A stretch of DNA of 64,000 bases from Choricystis sp. odSpoLacu1 (Eukaryota > Chlorophyta > Trebouxiophyceae), in NCBI GenBank assembly GCA_958009055.1, contig OY253663.1:186001-250000 (forward strand), given 5' to 3'. The notes beneath the pieces were generated by a model. It was not told where the DNA came from, ran no database searches, and was given only the letters and a program-made list of their open reading frames with translations. The position numbers were made by a program, and so were the translations under genes. Shown in pieces: positions 22,905 to 31,710 of this stretch. How positions within the stretch are numbered: the first letter of the stretch is position 1; the number at the start of each line of letters is the position of its first letter.

Positions 22905-24141
22905 TCACAACAAGTCTGCAAAAAAGGAGGCAGCCCCCGGCCTTTCCCCGCCCCCACCGCGCTTGCGCTTGGAGCCGCCGCCACCGCGCGGCGCGCCGTC
23001 CCCCGTGCCAAACAGGGCGCCCCCATCCCACACCCTCACCTCGCGGCAGGCGGCGGCCACGGTGGCGACTGTGGAGCCGGTGGCGTCGCCCCCGGCTCGC
23101 ACCCGCTCGATCGGGGGCGCGGAGGGACCATGCGCTGCCGCGACGCTCGCGACGACCGCGTTCGGCAACACACTCACCACGCGCAGCGCGCCGTCGTCAC
23201 ACCCCGCCAGCAGGACGCGGGACCCGTCCACGCAGCGTGGCGCCAGGGACGCGACCGCGGGGCGGCCTCCTCTGCCCCGGGGCAGGGGCCACCGGTCGGC
23301 ACACCCACGAGCCGCGCCCCACGCCCACAGCGAGACGACGCCACCCGCTGACCCAGCGGCGAGGCGGGCACGTGCATCCGTCACAGCCAGGCACGTCATC
23401 TCGTCTTCGTCGGGGTCGGAGGCGGACTCGTGTTTGGGCTTGGTGGAGGCGGCGGCAGCAGCGACGTCCAGCACGCGCAGCACGCCGTCGCCACCCACGC
23501 TGGCGATGCACCCTGTGCCAGGCACGGGGATGACGTCCCCCACATAGTCGCCATGCGCGGCGCGCCAGAAGGCGAGGGGGGTGGGGGAGCGCGGGTCCCA
23601 CAGGGCGACGGCGCCGGCGTCGTCGCCGGTGATGACGGCGGTCTGAGGCACGCCCCCCCCGACCGCCGCGCCGCTGGCCGCGCGCGCAAAGGCGGCCCCC
23701 GAGGCGGCGGCCAACCTCCCCGTGGGCGTGCCGGTGGCCACGTCCACAGCCAGCAGGCCGCCGTCCGCGTCCGCGATGCAGAGGGTGTCGCCCGCGCCGC
23801 CCGTGAACGCGACCGCGCGCGCGGGGGCGCGCGACGCACGCAGCGACAGGGCGGGCGCGGCAGCGTCCCCGGCGCGCCACAGCTGCACGCGGCCGGTGAC
23901 GAGGCCGACCGCGATGATGGGGGTGGTGGGGTGGACGTCCACGTCCTGGGTGTGGGTGGGCGGGGGGTGGGGGGTGGGGGGAAGACCAGAAGCGAGCCGC
24001 CACATGCCCGCATTTTCTGCCGGCGTGGCCCCTCTCTCCCCGCCCCTCGCGCCTGGGCCCCCACAGTCCCTCTCTTTCTCTCTCGCGCACGTGTGGCTGA
24101 GCCGGCACTCGGAACGTGGACGTGGGCACAGCGTCCGCCAT
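22905..24141 (-). CDS. WDR55: WD-repeat protein WDR55
   Basis: Exons 24141-24091 and 23945-22905, 363 residues. WDR55 (yeast Jip5) is a nucleolar WD40 protein needed for large-subunit rRNA processing. Seven degenerate blades can be traced: DVHPTTPIIAVGLVTGRVQLW, ARAVAFTGGAGDTLCIADADG, AVITGDDAGAVALWDPR, GCIASVGGDGVLRVLDV, RLAAGSAGGVVSLW, RVLLAGCDDGALRVVSVLPN, and REVRVWDGGALF. The LPNAVVASVAAAHG segment parallels the LPNRVVGSVGQH part of animal WDR55. The C-terminus is Lys/Arg/Gly-rich and ends SFFADLL, consistent with nucleolar location. Its stop codon is only 51 bp from that of the convergent VPS38-like gene. Confidence 0.85.
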
Positions 24142-24246
24142 GTGTCTCTTTTTTTGCAAAAAAAGAGCAGCAGAAAACCAAAAAGGAGGTGTCAAAGCCT
24201 TTCGACCCGTCTTGAGGGGAGGTTGTCAGGCAACCTCCCACCCCTC

Positions 24247-25501
24247 TCACAATGCCTCCGGATCCCGCTTGCTCCAGTAGGCAGCCAGCGCGCTCCCAAT
24301 CAACGAGTGCACGCACGCCGACACGGCGCACGGGGCGGCGGCGCCGATGACATGCGGAAAGTGTTTTAAAACAAGGACAGCACCGAGAGCCGAGTTCTGC
24401 ATGCCCACCTCGATGGCGTTGGTGCGGGCCTGGCGCTCGGGCAGGCCCAGGGCGCGCGAGGTGAGGTAGCCGCCGGAGAAGCCGAGCGTGTGGAGGGCGA
24501 CAACAGCGGCAACGACGGTCAGGGAGGCGCCACCTCCTGTCAGCGCGCCCGCGGTGCGGGCCAGGACGGCACCACACACGGCGACTGTTGCGAGCACCGC
24601 AGCCAAGGGCGCAAAAGGAGCCGTGATGGCGACCGCGCGGGGCGCGAGGGCGGCCAGGGCGGCCCCCGCGGCGACAGGGGCCAGGACAACTGACGCGCAG
24701 GACGCCAGCATCGCCCCCGCATCCACCGGCACGACTGCCCCCAGCAGCAGGGAGGCCAGGGCGGGCGTGGTGACGGCGGCGGACAGGGTGGAGACGGTCG
24801 TCATGGCGACGGACAGGGGGACGTCTGCTTTTGCGACAAACGCGACCACGTTGCTGGCGACGCCGCCCGGGCAGCAGGCCACCATGCAGACGCCGATGCG
24901 GGCGGGGAGGGGCAGCCCACCAACACTGGCCACCAGGAAGCCGGCAGCAGGCATGAGGGTGTATTGGAGAACGGCGCCCAGCGCGACGCGGGCGGGGGAC
25001 GCGGCGATCGATTTGAAGTCGGCCTGGTGGTGTGGGAAAGAGGTTTTGTCGATTGTTATTTTCGCACAGCAAAAGTCAGAACACACACACACACACACAC
25101 ACATGCATTCCCAAACAACGCACCATCGTCAGCGTCGACCCCATCAACAGCATGACCGCCGCGATCGCGGGCGTCACGTGGGGTTCGAACCACAGGAACG
25201 TGGCGGGGTTCCGCAGCGCTGCTGCAGATGCAACCAGCAAGAGATAAGGAAAGGCGGACGCAGAGGACGCGGCCAGAGTGGCGGCGCGAGAGTAGAGGGT
25301 GGAAGGTGAGTTTGCGCCGGCTGGTGTCGCGGACGCGAGCAGCACGCGGCGGGTCGGCGGCGGCAGCTGCACGGCCTGGCGCCCCGGCCGGACGGGCGCC
25401 CGGGTGGCTGTTCGTGGACAGCGGCATGCCGACACTGTGGTGAACGCGGGGCGGCACCGTGCCGCCCGCGAGAGGAGAGGAGGAGGCCGCAGAGACCACA
25501 T
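24247..25501 (-). CDS. BASS-family sodium symporter, plastid
   Basis: Exons 25501-25124 and 25023-24247, 384 residues. Members of the bile-acid:sodium symporter family in plants carry organic anions such as pyruvate (BASS2), 2-keto acids (BASS5) or glycolate (BASS6) across the plastid envelope. About ten hydrophobic segments follow the family order. Clear motifs are FLWFEPHVTPAIAAVMLLMGSTLT, MVACCPGGVASNVVAFVAKAD (the Na+-site crossover in helix 4), and AIEVGMQNSALGAVL (the second crossover with its E-x-G-x-Q core). The ~75 N-terminal residues are Arg/Pro/Ala-rich and fit a transit peptide. Which BASS subgroup it belongs to, and hence its substrate, cannot be told here. The intron carries an (AC)11 tract (25081-25102). 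Two YeeE/YedE transporters follow on the same strand. Confidence 0.88.
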
Positions 25502-25682
25502 TGGACCGGCGTTTTGTGTGGGCGACCCGTTTTCGTCGGTTTCTACTTCAACCCTCTCTCTCTCTCTCTCTCAAATCAAACCACGACCTTGCGCACCGCC
25601 CAAAGGCCGCCCGCGCCGGCCGCAAAGGAGGGAGAGGCGGCTTTGGGGCCGACGTTTCGTTGTGTGTTCGTTGTTCTCCACT

Positions 25683-26675
25683 TTAACCCACCACCTTGCG
25701 CACAGCCGCAAACGCGGCCGCAAAGGCCGTCGTCCACACCAGATACGGCGTCCGCGCTCCCGCCGCGCCGATCGCGGCGACAAACCCTGGGCCCGGGCAA
25801 ACTCCGCCGGCGCCCCACCCCACACCAAACAGGGCGGCCCCAAACAGCAGGCGGGTGTCAATGGTGGTGGCTTTGGGCAGGTCGAGGGGGCCTCCGAGCA
25901 ACGCGCGGCGTGTGGCGCGCGCCCAGGCGAACGCGGGGGCGGCGAGCGCGAGCGCAGCGCCCATGACACACGCGAGCGACGGGTCCCAGAAAAAGCCAGC
26001 TACAGACGCCGGCCCAAAGAAGCCCGCCACGCGGGCAGGAGTCAGCATGCTGGACACGCCCAGGCCGATGGCAAAGGCGGCCGACGTGGCGGTCTCGGCG
26101 AGCGCGTCGAGGGTGCGGGAGGGCGGCGAAAGGGAGCGCTTGGCCGCGGCCACCGCCAACCCCACCGCCAGCGCGGCCAGGGTGGCGACGCCAAGCGTGA
26201 GAGCGGTGGGGTCGGCAGCTACGGCGGTGGCCAGGCCAGAGCCAGAGAGTCCGACAGCCTCAAACACCCCCGTCACGCGAGCAGAGACGGCGGCCGTGGC
26301 CATAAAAGTCCCTGTCGCTGCAGCCGACCGCACCGACCTGCGCGCGAGACCACACACACCATGCCCCGACGTGCACCCGCGCGCCAGAGCCGACCCCGCG
26401 CCGACGGCGGTGCCGGCCAGGGCGGCGCGGGTGAGGGTGTAGGAGGCGGGTAACGCTTGGAACGCGGACGGCGTGGTCAAGGACAGCGTCAGCGCGCCCG
26501 CAGCCAGGCCCGCGATGGAGGCCACGCGCCAGGGTTCGTGGGAGCCGGCCGCCGCGCCGCCCACGATGCCGCTGATGCCGGTGACGCGGCCGGTCAGGGC
26601 GAGCTTGGCGGCGGCGGCGGCGCCCAGGGCGGCGCCGCCGGCGAGGGCGGTGGCGGGGGCGAAAGTGAGAGGCAT
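25683..26675 (-). CDS. YeeE/YedE-family sulfur transporter, cysteine-containing copy
   Basis: Intronless, 330 residues, eight or nine hydrophobic segments. Bacterial YeeE imports thiosulfate by handing it along conserved cysteines. This copy keeps both signature motifs: GCTSGHGVCGLARRS, with Cys101 and Cys108, in the first half, and WGAGGVCPGPGF, with Cys293, in the second, in line with the internal two-fold repeat of the family. A further Cys236 lies in a helix. There is no obvious transit peptide. The lack of introns in an intron-rich region, and the mainly bacterial spread of the family, would fit ancient lateral transfer, though base composition is like the neighbours'. The paralogue at 27770-28750 differs exactly at these motifs. 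Confidence 0.9.
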   Translation of the reverse strand: MPLTFAPATALAGGAALGAAAAAKLALTGRVTGISGIVGGAAAGSHEPWRVASIAGLAAGALTLSLTTPSAFQALPASYTLTRAALAGTAVGAGSALARGCTSGHGVCGLARRSVRSAAATGTFMATAAVSARVTGVFEAVGLSGSGLATAVAADPTALTLGVATLAALAVGLAVAAAKRSLSPPSRTLDALAETATSAAFAIGLGVSSMLTPARVAGFFGPASVAGFFWDPSLACVMGAALALAAPAFAWARATRRALLGGPLDLPKATTIDTRLLFGAALFGVGWGAGGVCPGPGFVAAIGAAGARTPYLVWTTAFAAAFAAVRKVVG

Positions 26676-26746
26676 GAGAAAAAGGGTGTCGTCGTGTTTT
26701 GGGGTGGCGGTCGTGCCCGACCGTCCTCGAACTGGAGCCCCAGACG

Positions 26747-27052
26747 ATGGACAACAACTCGTACACGCGCCAAGTGCTCAACAGCGTGCCGCTCACGGCG
26801 GTGCGCACGCCGCCCTCGCACTCGTGCGCCGTCATTTTGACGGACACGGTGAGCGCAGCACCCCGCAGCGCGGCCGCGGTGTGCCAAGCGCACCAGTACT
26901 GGTGCAGGATCGAACCAAAGGACGAGTGCCTGTTTAGCGACTTGTTTGAGAAGTCCGGGAGCCCTTGGTGGTGCGGGGAAAGAGTGGAGGTGGGTGGTGG
27001 GTGGGAAGAGAGAGAGAAGAAGAGGGGGGGGTGTCGAAAAAAAGGGCGTTGA
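26747..27052 (+). CDS. Small cysteine-containing ORF, hypothetical
   Basis: A 101-codon frame starting 72 bp from the divergent YeeE/YedE start codon. For the first ~75 codons the third position is almost always G or C, as in proven genes here, and the peptide is not low-complexity: it has five Cys and segments such as NSVPLTAVRT and HQYWCRIEPKDECLFSDLFEKSG. The last ~25 codons are Gly/Glu/Lys-rich and may be untranslated or intronic (a GTGGGTGG donor lies near 26992). It may be the first exon of a gene whose other exons I cannot find. No family recognised. Confidence 0.35.
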   Translation: MDNNSYTRQVLNSVPLTAVRTPPSHSCAVILTDTVSAAPRSAAAVCQAHQYWCRIEPKDECLFSDLFEKSGSPWWCGERVEVGGGWEEREKKRGGCRKKGR

Positions 27053-27769
27053 TCATCAATCAACCCCACACAAGTCTTTTTTTATTGGCGGCACCACACA
27101 CACGGCGGAGGGGCGTTGTTTACACACACACAAACCGCGGGCGGGCAGGTGGGGCGCACACGGACCAAAAGCACAGGCCGCGCAGCCGCCCCCTCAACCA
27201 ACCACACGCGCGCGCGATCCCGCCACTCTCTCTCCCCATCCAAAACACACACACACACACACGCCTCCCTTTTTTATACGTAGAAAAGAAAAGGAAAGAA
27301 AAAACGGGGGCCCGTGTGAAGAGCGGGGGTAAAGGCGCGCACGCGCTCGCGCGACACCTTTCCCCCACACACAAAAAGCTTTGCCCGTTTTTCCCCCCGC
27401 ATGACCAACACACACAGCACGATTCAACGGCACCCCGCAGGCGCGCCACACACAACAGTGGATGGGGGGGAGGGGGCGCAACAAACCGCATAAGGAGCCG
27501 TGTTGCGCGTGCGTGCGTGCTTTTCTCTCCAAAATGAAAAAACACCCCACCCACCCACCCCCGCTCTCTCTCTGGGTGCGCCCTGGTCATGGTGCCAAGC
27601 AAGCAGCACGCCCCTCGAGCCCAAAGGAAAGAAGAAGAAAAAAACGTGGGGGGACCGCCCCGCACAAGCTTGGTGTGTGTGTTGGAGAGAGGCGACGAGA
27701 GAGAGGGGGGACAGGGCACAAAAAACCTCACCCCAAACCCTCCCCCGCCTCCTCCTTTCCTCAACTCAT
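27053..27769. other. 717-bp intergenic stretch
   Basis: No gene is seen. The stretch has a CA tract near 27248-27263, a TTTTTTATACG segment near 27269 and several A runs, and is less GC-rich than the genes. Open frames on both strands lack the GC3 bias of real exons. Confidence 0.5.
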
Positions 27770-28750
27770 TCACGCCTCCAGCGCCTTGGCCACCGCCACG
27801 CGCGACGCCAGGAAGGCGGCCGTCCACACGGCGTAGGGGGCGGCGGCGGTGGTGCCGACCAGGGCGGCCAGGCCGGAAAGCGGGGTGATGCCGCCCGCGG
27901 CGAGGCCGGCGCCGTAGAGCGCGGCCCCGCCCAGCAGCTTGGCGTCGATGTCGGTGGAGTCGTCGCCGGCTTCGACGGAGCCGCCGAGGAGGGTGCCGGA
28001 CGCTTTCTTGAGGGCGTAGTAGGTGGCGGGGCCCGCGACCAGGAGGGCCCCCCCCACAGCAAAGGCCAGGGTGGGGTCCCAGAGCCCAGCCGCCGGCGCA
28101 AAGAAGGCGACGACGCGGGAGGGGGAGAGGAGGCCGGCGGCGCCGAGGCCGGCGACGAGGGCGGTGGAGGACGCGGCCTCCGCGGCGTGCTCGAGGGCTT
28201 GCTTGTCGGCCGACGTTTTCTTGGCAGCGAGCGCGAGCAGCGCCCCACCACCCACGACAGCGGCCAGCGTCGCCGCACCAGCCGTCACAGTCGCGTCGGA
28301 GGGACCCACGGCACGAGCAGTGCCGGAGCCGGTCAGGCCGAGGGCGTCGATGGCGCCGGAGAGGGGGGCGGCAGCCAGGCCGGCGGCAAGGCTCGCGCCC
28401 ACGAATGCGAGCGACTTGACGGACGCGCGCGCCAGGCCGGACACGCCGTGGCCGCCCCCGCCCAGGGCGGTGCCGGCGCCCACGGCCGCGCCCGCCAGGC
28501 CGGCCCGGGTGAGGGTGTAGGAGGACGGCAGGCGCTCAAAGAAGCCGGGCGCCTTCCACGCGACCAGCGCGGCGCCCGCGGCCACGCCGCCCAGCGACAC
28601 CCAGCGCCACGTGTCTTTTTTGCCGGCCAGCAGGCCGCCCACATCGTCCGCGATGGCGACGGGGCGGCCCACGGTGAGGAGCTTGAGGCCGACGGCGGCG
28701 CCGGCGGCGGCGCCGCCGAGGAGGGCGGTGTCGGGGGTGAAGGAGGACAT
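27770..28750 (-). CDS. YeeE/YedE-family protein, cysteine-less paralogue
   Basis: Intronless, 326 residues. It aligns end to end with the neighbouring YeeE/YedE gene: LPSSYTLTRAGLAGAAVGAG versus LPASYTLTRAALAGTAVGAG, GLTGSGTA versus GLSGSGLA, LLSPSRVVAFF versus MLTPARVAGFF, and FAVGGALLVAGPA versus VMGAALALAAPA. Yet it has no cysteine at all. The first motif is shortened and changed to GGGGHGVSGLARAS, and the second CPGPGF motif is replaced by ITPLSGL. Membrane topology looks retained. As thiosulfate transport by bacterial YeeE depends on these cysteines, this copy probably carries something else or works by another mechanism. The reading frame is intact and GC3 is high, so it is not a pseudogene. 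Confidence 0.88.
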   Translation of the reverse strand: MSSFTPDTALLGGAAAGAAVGLKLLTVGRPVAIADDVGGLLAGKKDTWRWVSLGGVAAGAALVAWKAPGFFERLPSSYTLTRAGLAGAAVGAGTALGGGGHGVSGLARASVKSLAFVGASLAAGLAAAPLSGAIDALGLTGSGTARAVGPSDATVTAGAATLAAVVGGGALLALAAKKTSADKQALEHAAEAASSTALVAGLGAAGLLSPSRVVAFFAPAAGLWDPTLAFAVGGALLVAGPATYYALKKASGTLLGGSVEAGDDSTDIDAKLLGGAALYGAGLAAGGITPLSGLAALVGTTAAAPYAVWTAAFLASRVAVAKALEA

Positions 28751-29034
28751 GCTTGTTGAATTGGTGGTTGAAGGAAGGGTGGGAGGGGTCCTGTGTTGCT
28801 TGGGCCGCGTGAACACGCGGACTGCAACTCGCGAGTGGGCGGGGAAGGGGGGTGGTGGCAGGCCGGGGAGGCGGCGGCGGGGGGAGGCAAATGGGGAGGT
28901 GACAAGGTCGGAGAGATGTGAGCGCTGCTGTCGTCTCGCTCTTTCCCTCGCTTTCCCTCTCTCTTCACCATCTCACTCCCCTCTGTGTTTCTTTCCGTTC
29001 CCGCCAAACAACACACCAACACACCAACACAACC

Positions 29035-30302
29035 ATGGTCCTCTCCCTCGGCCTGTCCGCCCTGCTGTGCCAGTTCGTGGGCATCGCGTACCCGACGTGA
29101 GTGGTGTGGGTTGGGTTTTTGTTTTTTGGCGGGGAGAGACTGTCTGTGTTTTTGACACCACCGCCCGCTGTGCGCCCCGCCGCGACCACACACAATACAG
29201 TGAAATAACGCGTTCTTTGTGCGGTGGCTGGGCCGGGGTGCGGGCAAGGCAGCGGCCGCGTGTGATCCCGCCTGATCGTGGCGCCCAAATGCGAAGAGGC
29301 GCGCTTGCTCACCTCCTCTCTCCCCCTCCCCACCACACAGCTACTCGTCCTTCAAGGCTCTGCAGACCTACACCGCCACCGATGATGCCCAGGTGAGCGC
29401 AAAGAAGTGGGAGAGGGAGGGCGGGCAGCCACGAAGAAATTAGGGGGCGCGCGCGTGTCCGCGCGTGCGCCGCCCCCTCCTCCCACCGCCCAGGCCACGG
29501 CGCGTGCTGACAGGCGCGCGGCAAGGCTCTACCTTGGTGGCCCCCAGCGGTGCGCGCGCTGGGTGTGGCCGTGCCGTGGAGTTGGGGCGGGAAAGCGTTG
29601 GCGCGAGCGGGGCACGATGCCGCGGCAGCGCCCGACGCGCGCGCCCGCGCCGGAAAAAAACGCACCCTGCGGCTTTGTGGAGGGGGGCACCACCGCCCCC
29701 CGATCGCCAGCAACTGTGGGGATGGGCGCACGAAGGTGGCGCCTCCAGACAACGCCAGTCGGAGCGCAAGATGGTTCAGAGTCGAGAGCACAACATTTTT
29801 TTCTCACCCACCCATACAACCCTTTCCTTCCACAGTGGCTCACCTACTGGGTCGTCTACTCGCTGTACGGCCTGGTGGAGGGCGCCCTGCGCCTGACCAA
29901 GTGGTGAGAGCAAGAGAGAGAAGGAGAGAGAGAGGTGGCCGTCGCGAGGGTGTTTTTTTGTTTTTTGATCACAACCCACCCACCCCACCTCCCCACAAAA
30001 ACAGGATGCCCCTCTACTTTGAGCTCAAGCTGGCCCTTCTCGTCTGGCTTGTCGCCCCCCAGACCAAGGGCGCGGAGCTGGTGTACGAGCGCGCCATCGC
30101 GCCCGCGCTCAAGACGCACGCTGCCAAACTCGACCCCGTGTTTTCGGGCGCCGAGCGCGCGCTCAAGTCCAAGCAGGTGGGCCAAGTCGCCGACCTGGCC
30201 AAGAAGTATGGGCCTGCGACCGCCCAGAAACTGATCGCGGAGGCGAGCGCGCGGGCGGCGGAGATGGCGGCGGGGGCGAAACCGCCGGTCGCCACGTCGT
30301 GA
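29035..30302 (+). CDS. HVA22: HVA22/REEP (TB2/DP1) family ER-shaping protein
   Basis: Exons 29035-29096, 29341-29392, 29836-29903, 30005-30302, 159 residues. HVA22/REEP proteins insert hairpins into the ER membrane and curve it, and plant HVA22 is linked to stress and vesicle traffic. The TB2/DP1 domain is complete: IAYPTYSSFKALQ, DDAQWLTYWVVYSLYGLVE, and KWMPLYFELKLALLVWLVAPQTKGAELVYE, each conserved block joined across an intron in correct phase. The C-terminal ~70 residues are amphipathic and Ala/Lys-rich. Introns 1 and 2 are 244 and 443 nt, among the longest in the window, and look empty. Confidence 0.95.
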
Positions 30303-30490
30303 GTGCGAGTGAGTGAGGGTGTGAAAAAACAAAAACAAAAGCGGCTGCGTTTTTCATTTTCAATGCCCATGATTTTTCATCTCTCTTTCTACGTGTAGTG
30401 TCGATTGTGTGAGAATTTTCTCACCCCAAAAAAAGGAAGAAAAAAAAACAGGTCGATTTTGACACATAAAAACAACACACTCTCTCTCCA

Positions 30491-31542
30491 TCACGCGCCC
30501 ACAAACCCGCCCTGGTCCCGGCGCACCAGCAGCCGCCGCCCGTCGCACTCGCTCTCATTCAGGGCGGCCACCGCCGCCTCGGCCGCCTCGGGGGTGGGGT
30601 AGGAGAGGAGGGCGTAGCCACGCGCGCGGCCGCTGTCAGCGTGTGTGGGGACGTCGACGCTGGCTGGCGCCCCCGCCGCGCCACCCGCCACATTCTCCGC
30701 GTGCATGCGCAGGGTGTCGGCGGACGTGGTGTAGGCCAGGTTGCCGACGTAGATGGCCGACTCGGAGGCGGGGGCGCGCACGCCGCGCGGGGGGCGCGGG
30801 GAGCGTGAGCGCGAGCGCTGGCGCTGGCGCGGCGGGGGGGGGGGCAGCCGCCCGCCCACCACCACCACCGCCCACCGCACCCACCAGGTCGCGGTCCTCC
30901 CGATCCTCCCGCACGCACAGCAGGCGACCGTGCAGCTCTTTGTCGTGCAGGTTGAGAATCGCGGCAGCCGCCTCCTCCGGCGTCTCATACTCCACGATCG
31001 CACAACCCTTGGACCTGCCCCCCGCCTCCATGATCTTGGCGAAGACGACCGACCCCGCGGCCCGCATGAAGTCTTTCAAGTCTTGCCACGTGGTGCGCCA
31101 CGCGAGGTTGGACACGTACACACGGCGCGCGACGTGGATCACCTCCTGCCTGCCACCGCCGCCGCCGCCGTGGTGGACGGCAGGGGGGGCGCCGTAGGGG
31201 GCGCCATAACCCGGGGGGGGGGCGACGTGGCCGGGGTGGGCGTGGGGGGCTGGGGAGGAGGGTGTGGGGTGGCAAGGAGGTGAGAGAGGGACCCCACAGC
31301 CTGGCGACTGCCGGCCGGCTGGGGGGGTCGCATCCCCCCCCTCCCTCTCCCCCTCCTAGCTTCCTCCCACACTCACCATGGCCACCCCGCCCATAGCCCC
31401 GCCCCCGCCCCCGCGGCGCGTAGCCGCCGCCGCGCGGCGGGCCGCGCCCGTACCCGCCGCCGCCGCCGCCGCCGCCGCCGCGGCCGGACAACTTCTGCTC
31501 CGCGATGATGTCGTCCAGCGACTTGTCCAGTTTGTCGGTCAT
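30491..31542 (-). CDS. Two-RRM RNA-binding protein with RS-like linker (frame-broken)
   Basis: Exons 31542-31377 and 31249-30491. The N-terminus starts DKLDKSLDDIIAEQK and continues in a Gly/Arg/Tyr-rich (RGG-like) region. RRM1 has RNP2 RVYVSNLAW and an RNP1-like CAIVEYETPEEA; RRM2 has RNP2 AIYVGNLAY and RNP1 RGYALLSYPTPEAAEAA. Between them an Arg/Ser segment reads QRQRSRSRSPRPP only after a frame change at the G11 run 30834-30844; without it RRM2 is lost. SR-type architecture suggests a role in splicing or mRNA handling in the nucleus; no named orthologue is evident. It is convergent with HVA22. Confidence 0.8.
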
Positions 31543-31710
31543 GGTTGGGTGTGCGTGTGTGTGTGTGGCTGCTGTGGCGCTCGAAGTGGGGTGTGGGAGG
31601 TGCGCGGGGAGAAAAGAGAAAGGTTTTGTTTCAATGGCCTGGTCTTGGCAAAAAAAAAAAAAAAACGCTCTCCCCACAACACCTCTTCCTCTCCCCACAA
31701 CACGCCCATC

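Noticed and set aside
25181..25196. GGGGTTCGAACCAC, resembling a tRNA T-arm
   Set aside because: It lies inside the BASS exon (FLWFEPHVTP) and no acceptor, D or anticodon arms flank it.
24247..28750. Bacterial operon or contaminating contig for the YeeE/YedE genes
   Set aside because: The BASS gene beside them has a spliceosomal intron and base composition and gene spacing match the rest of the window.
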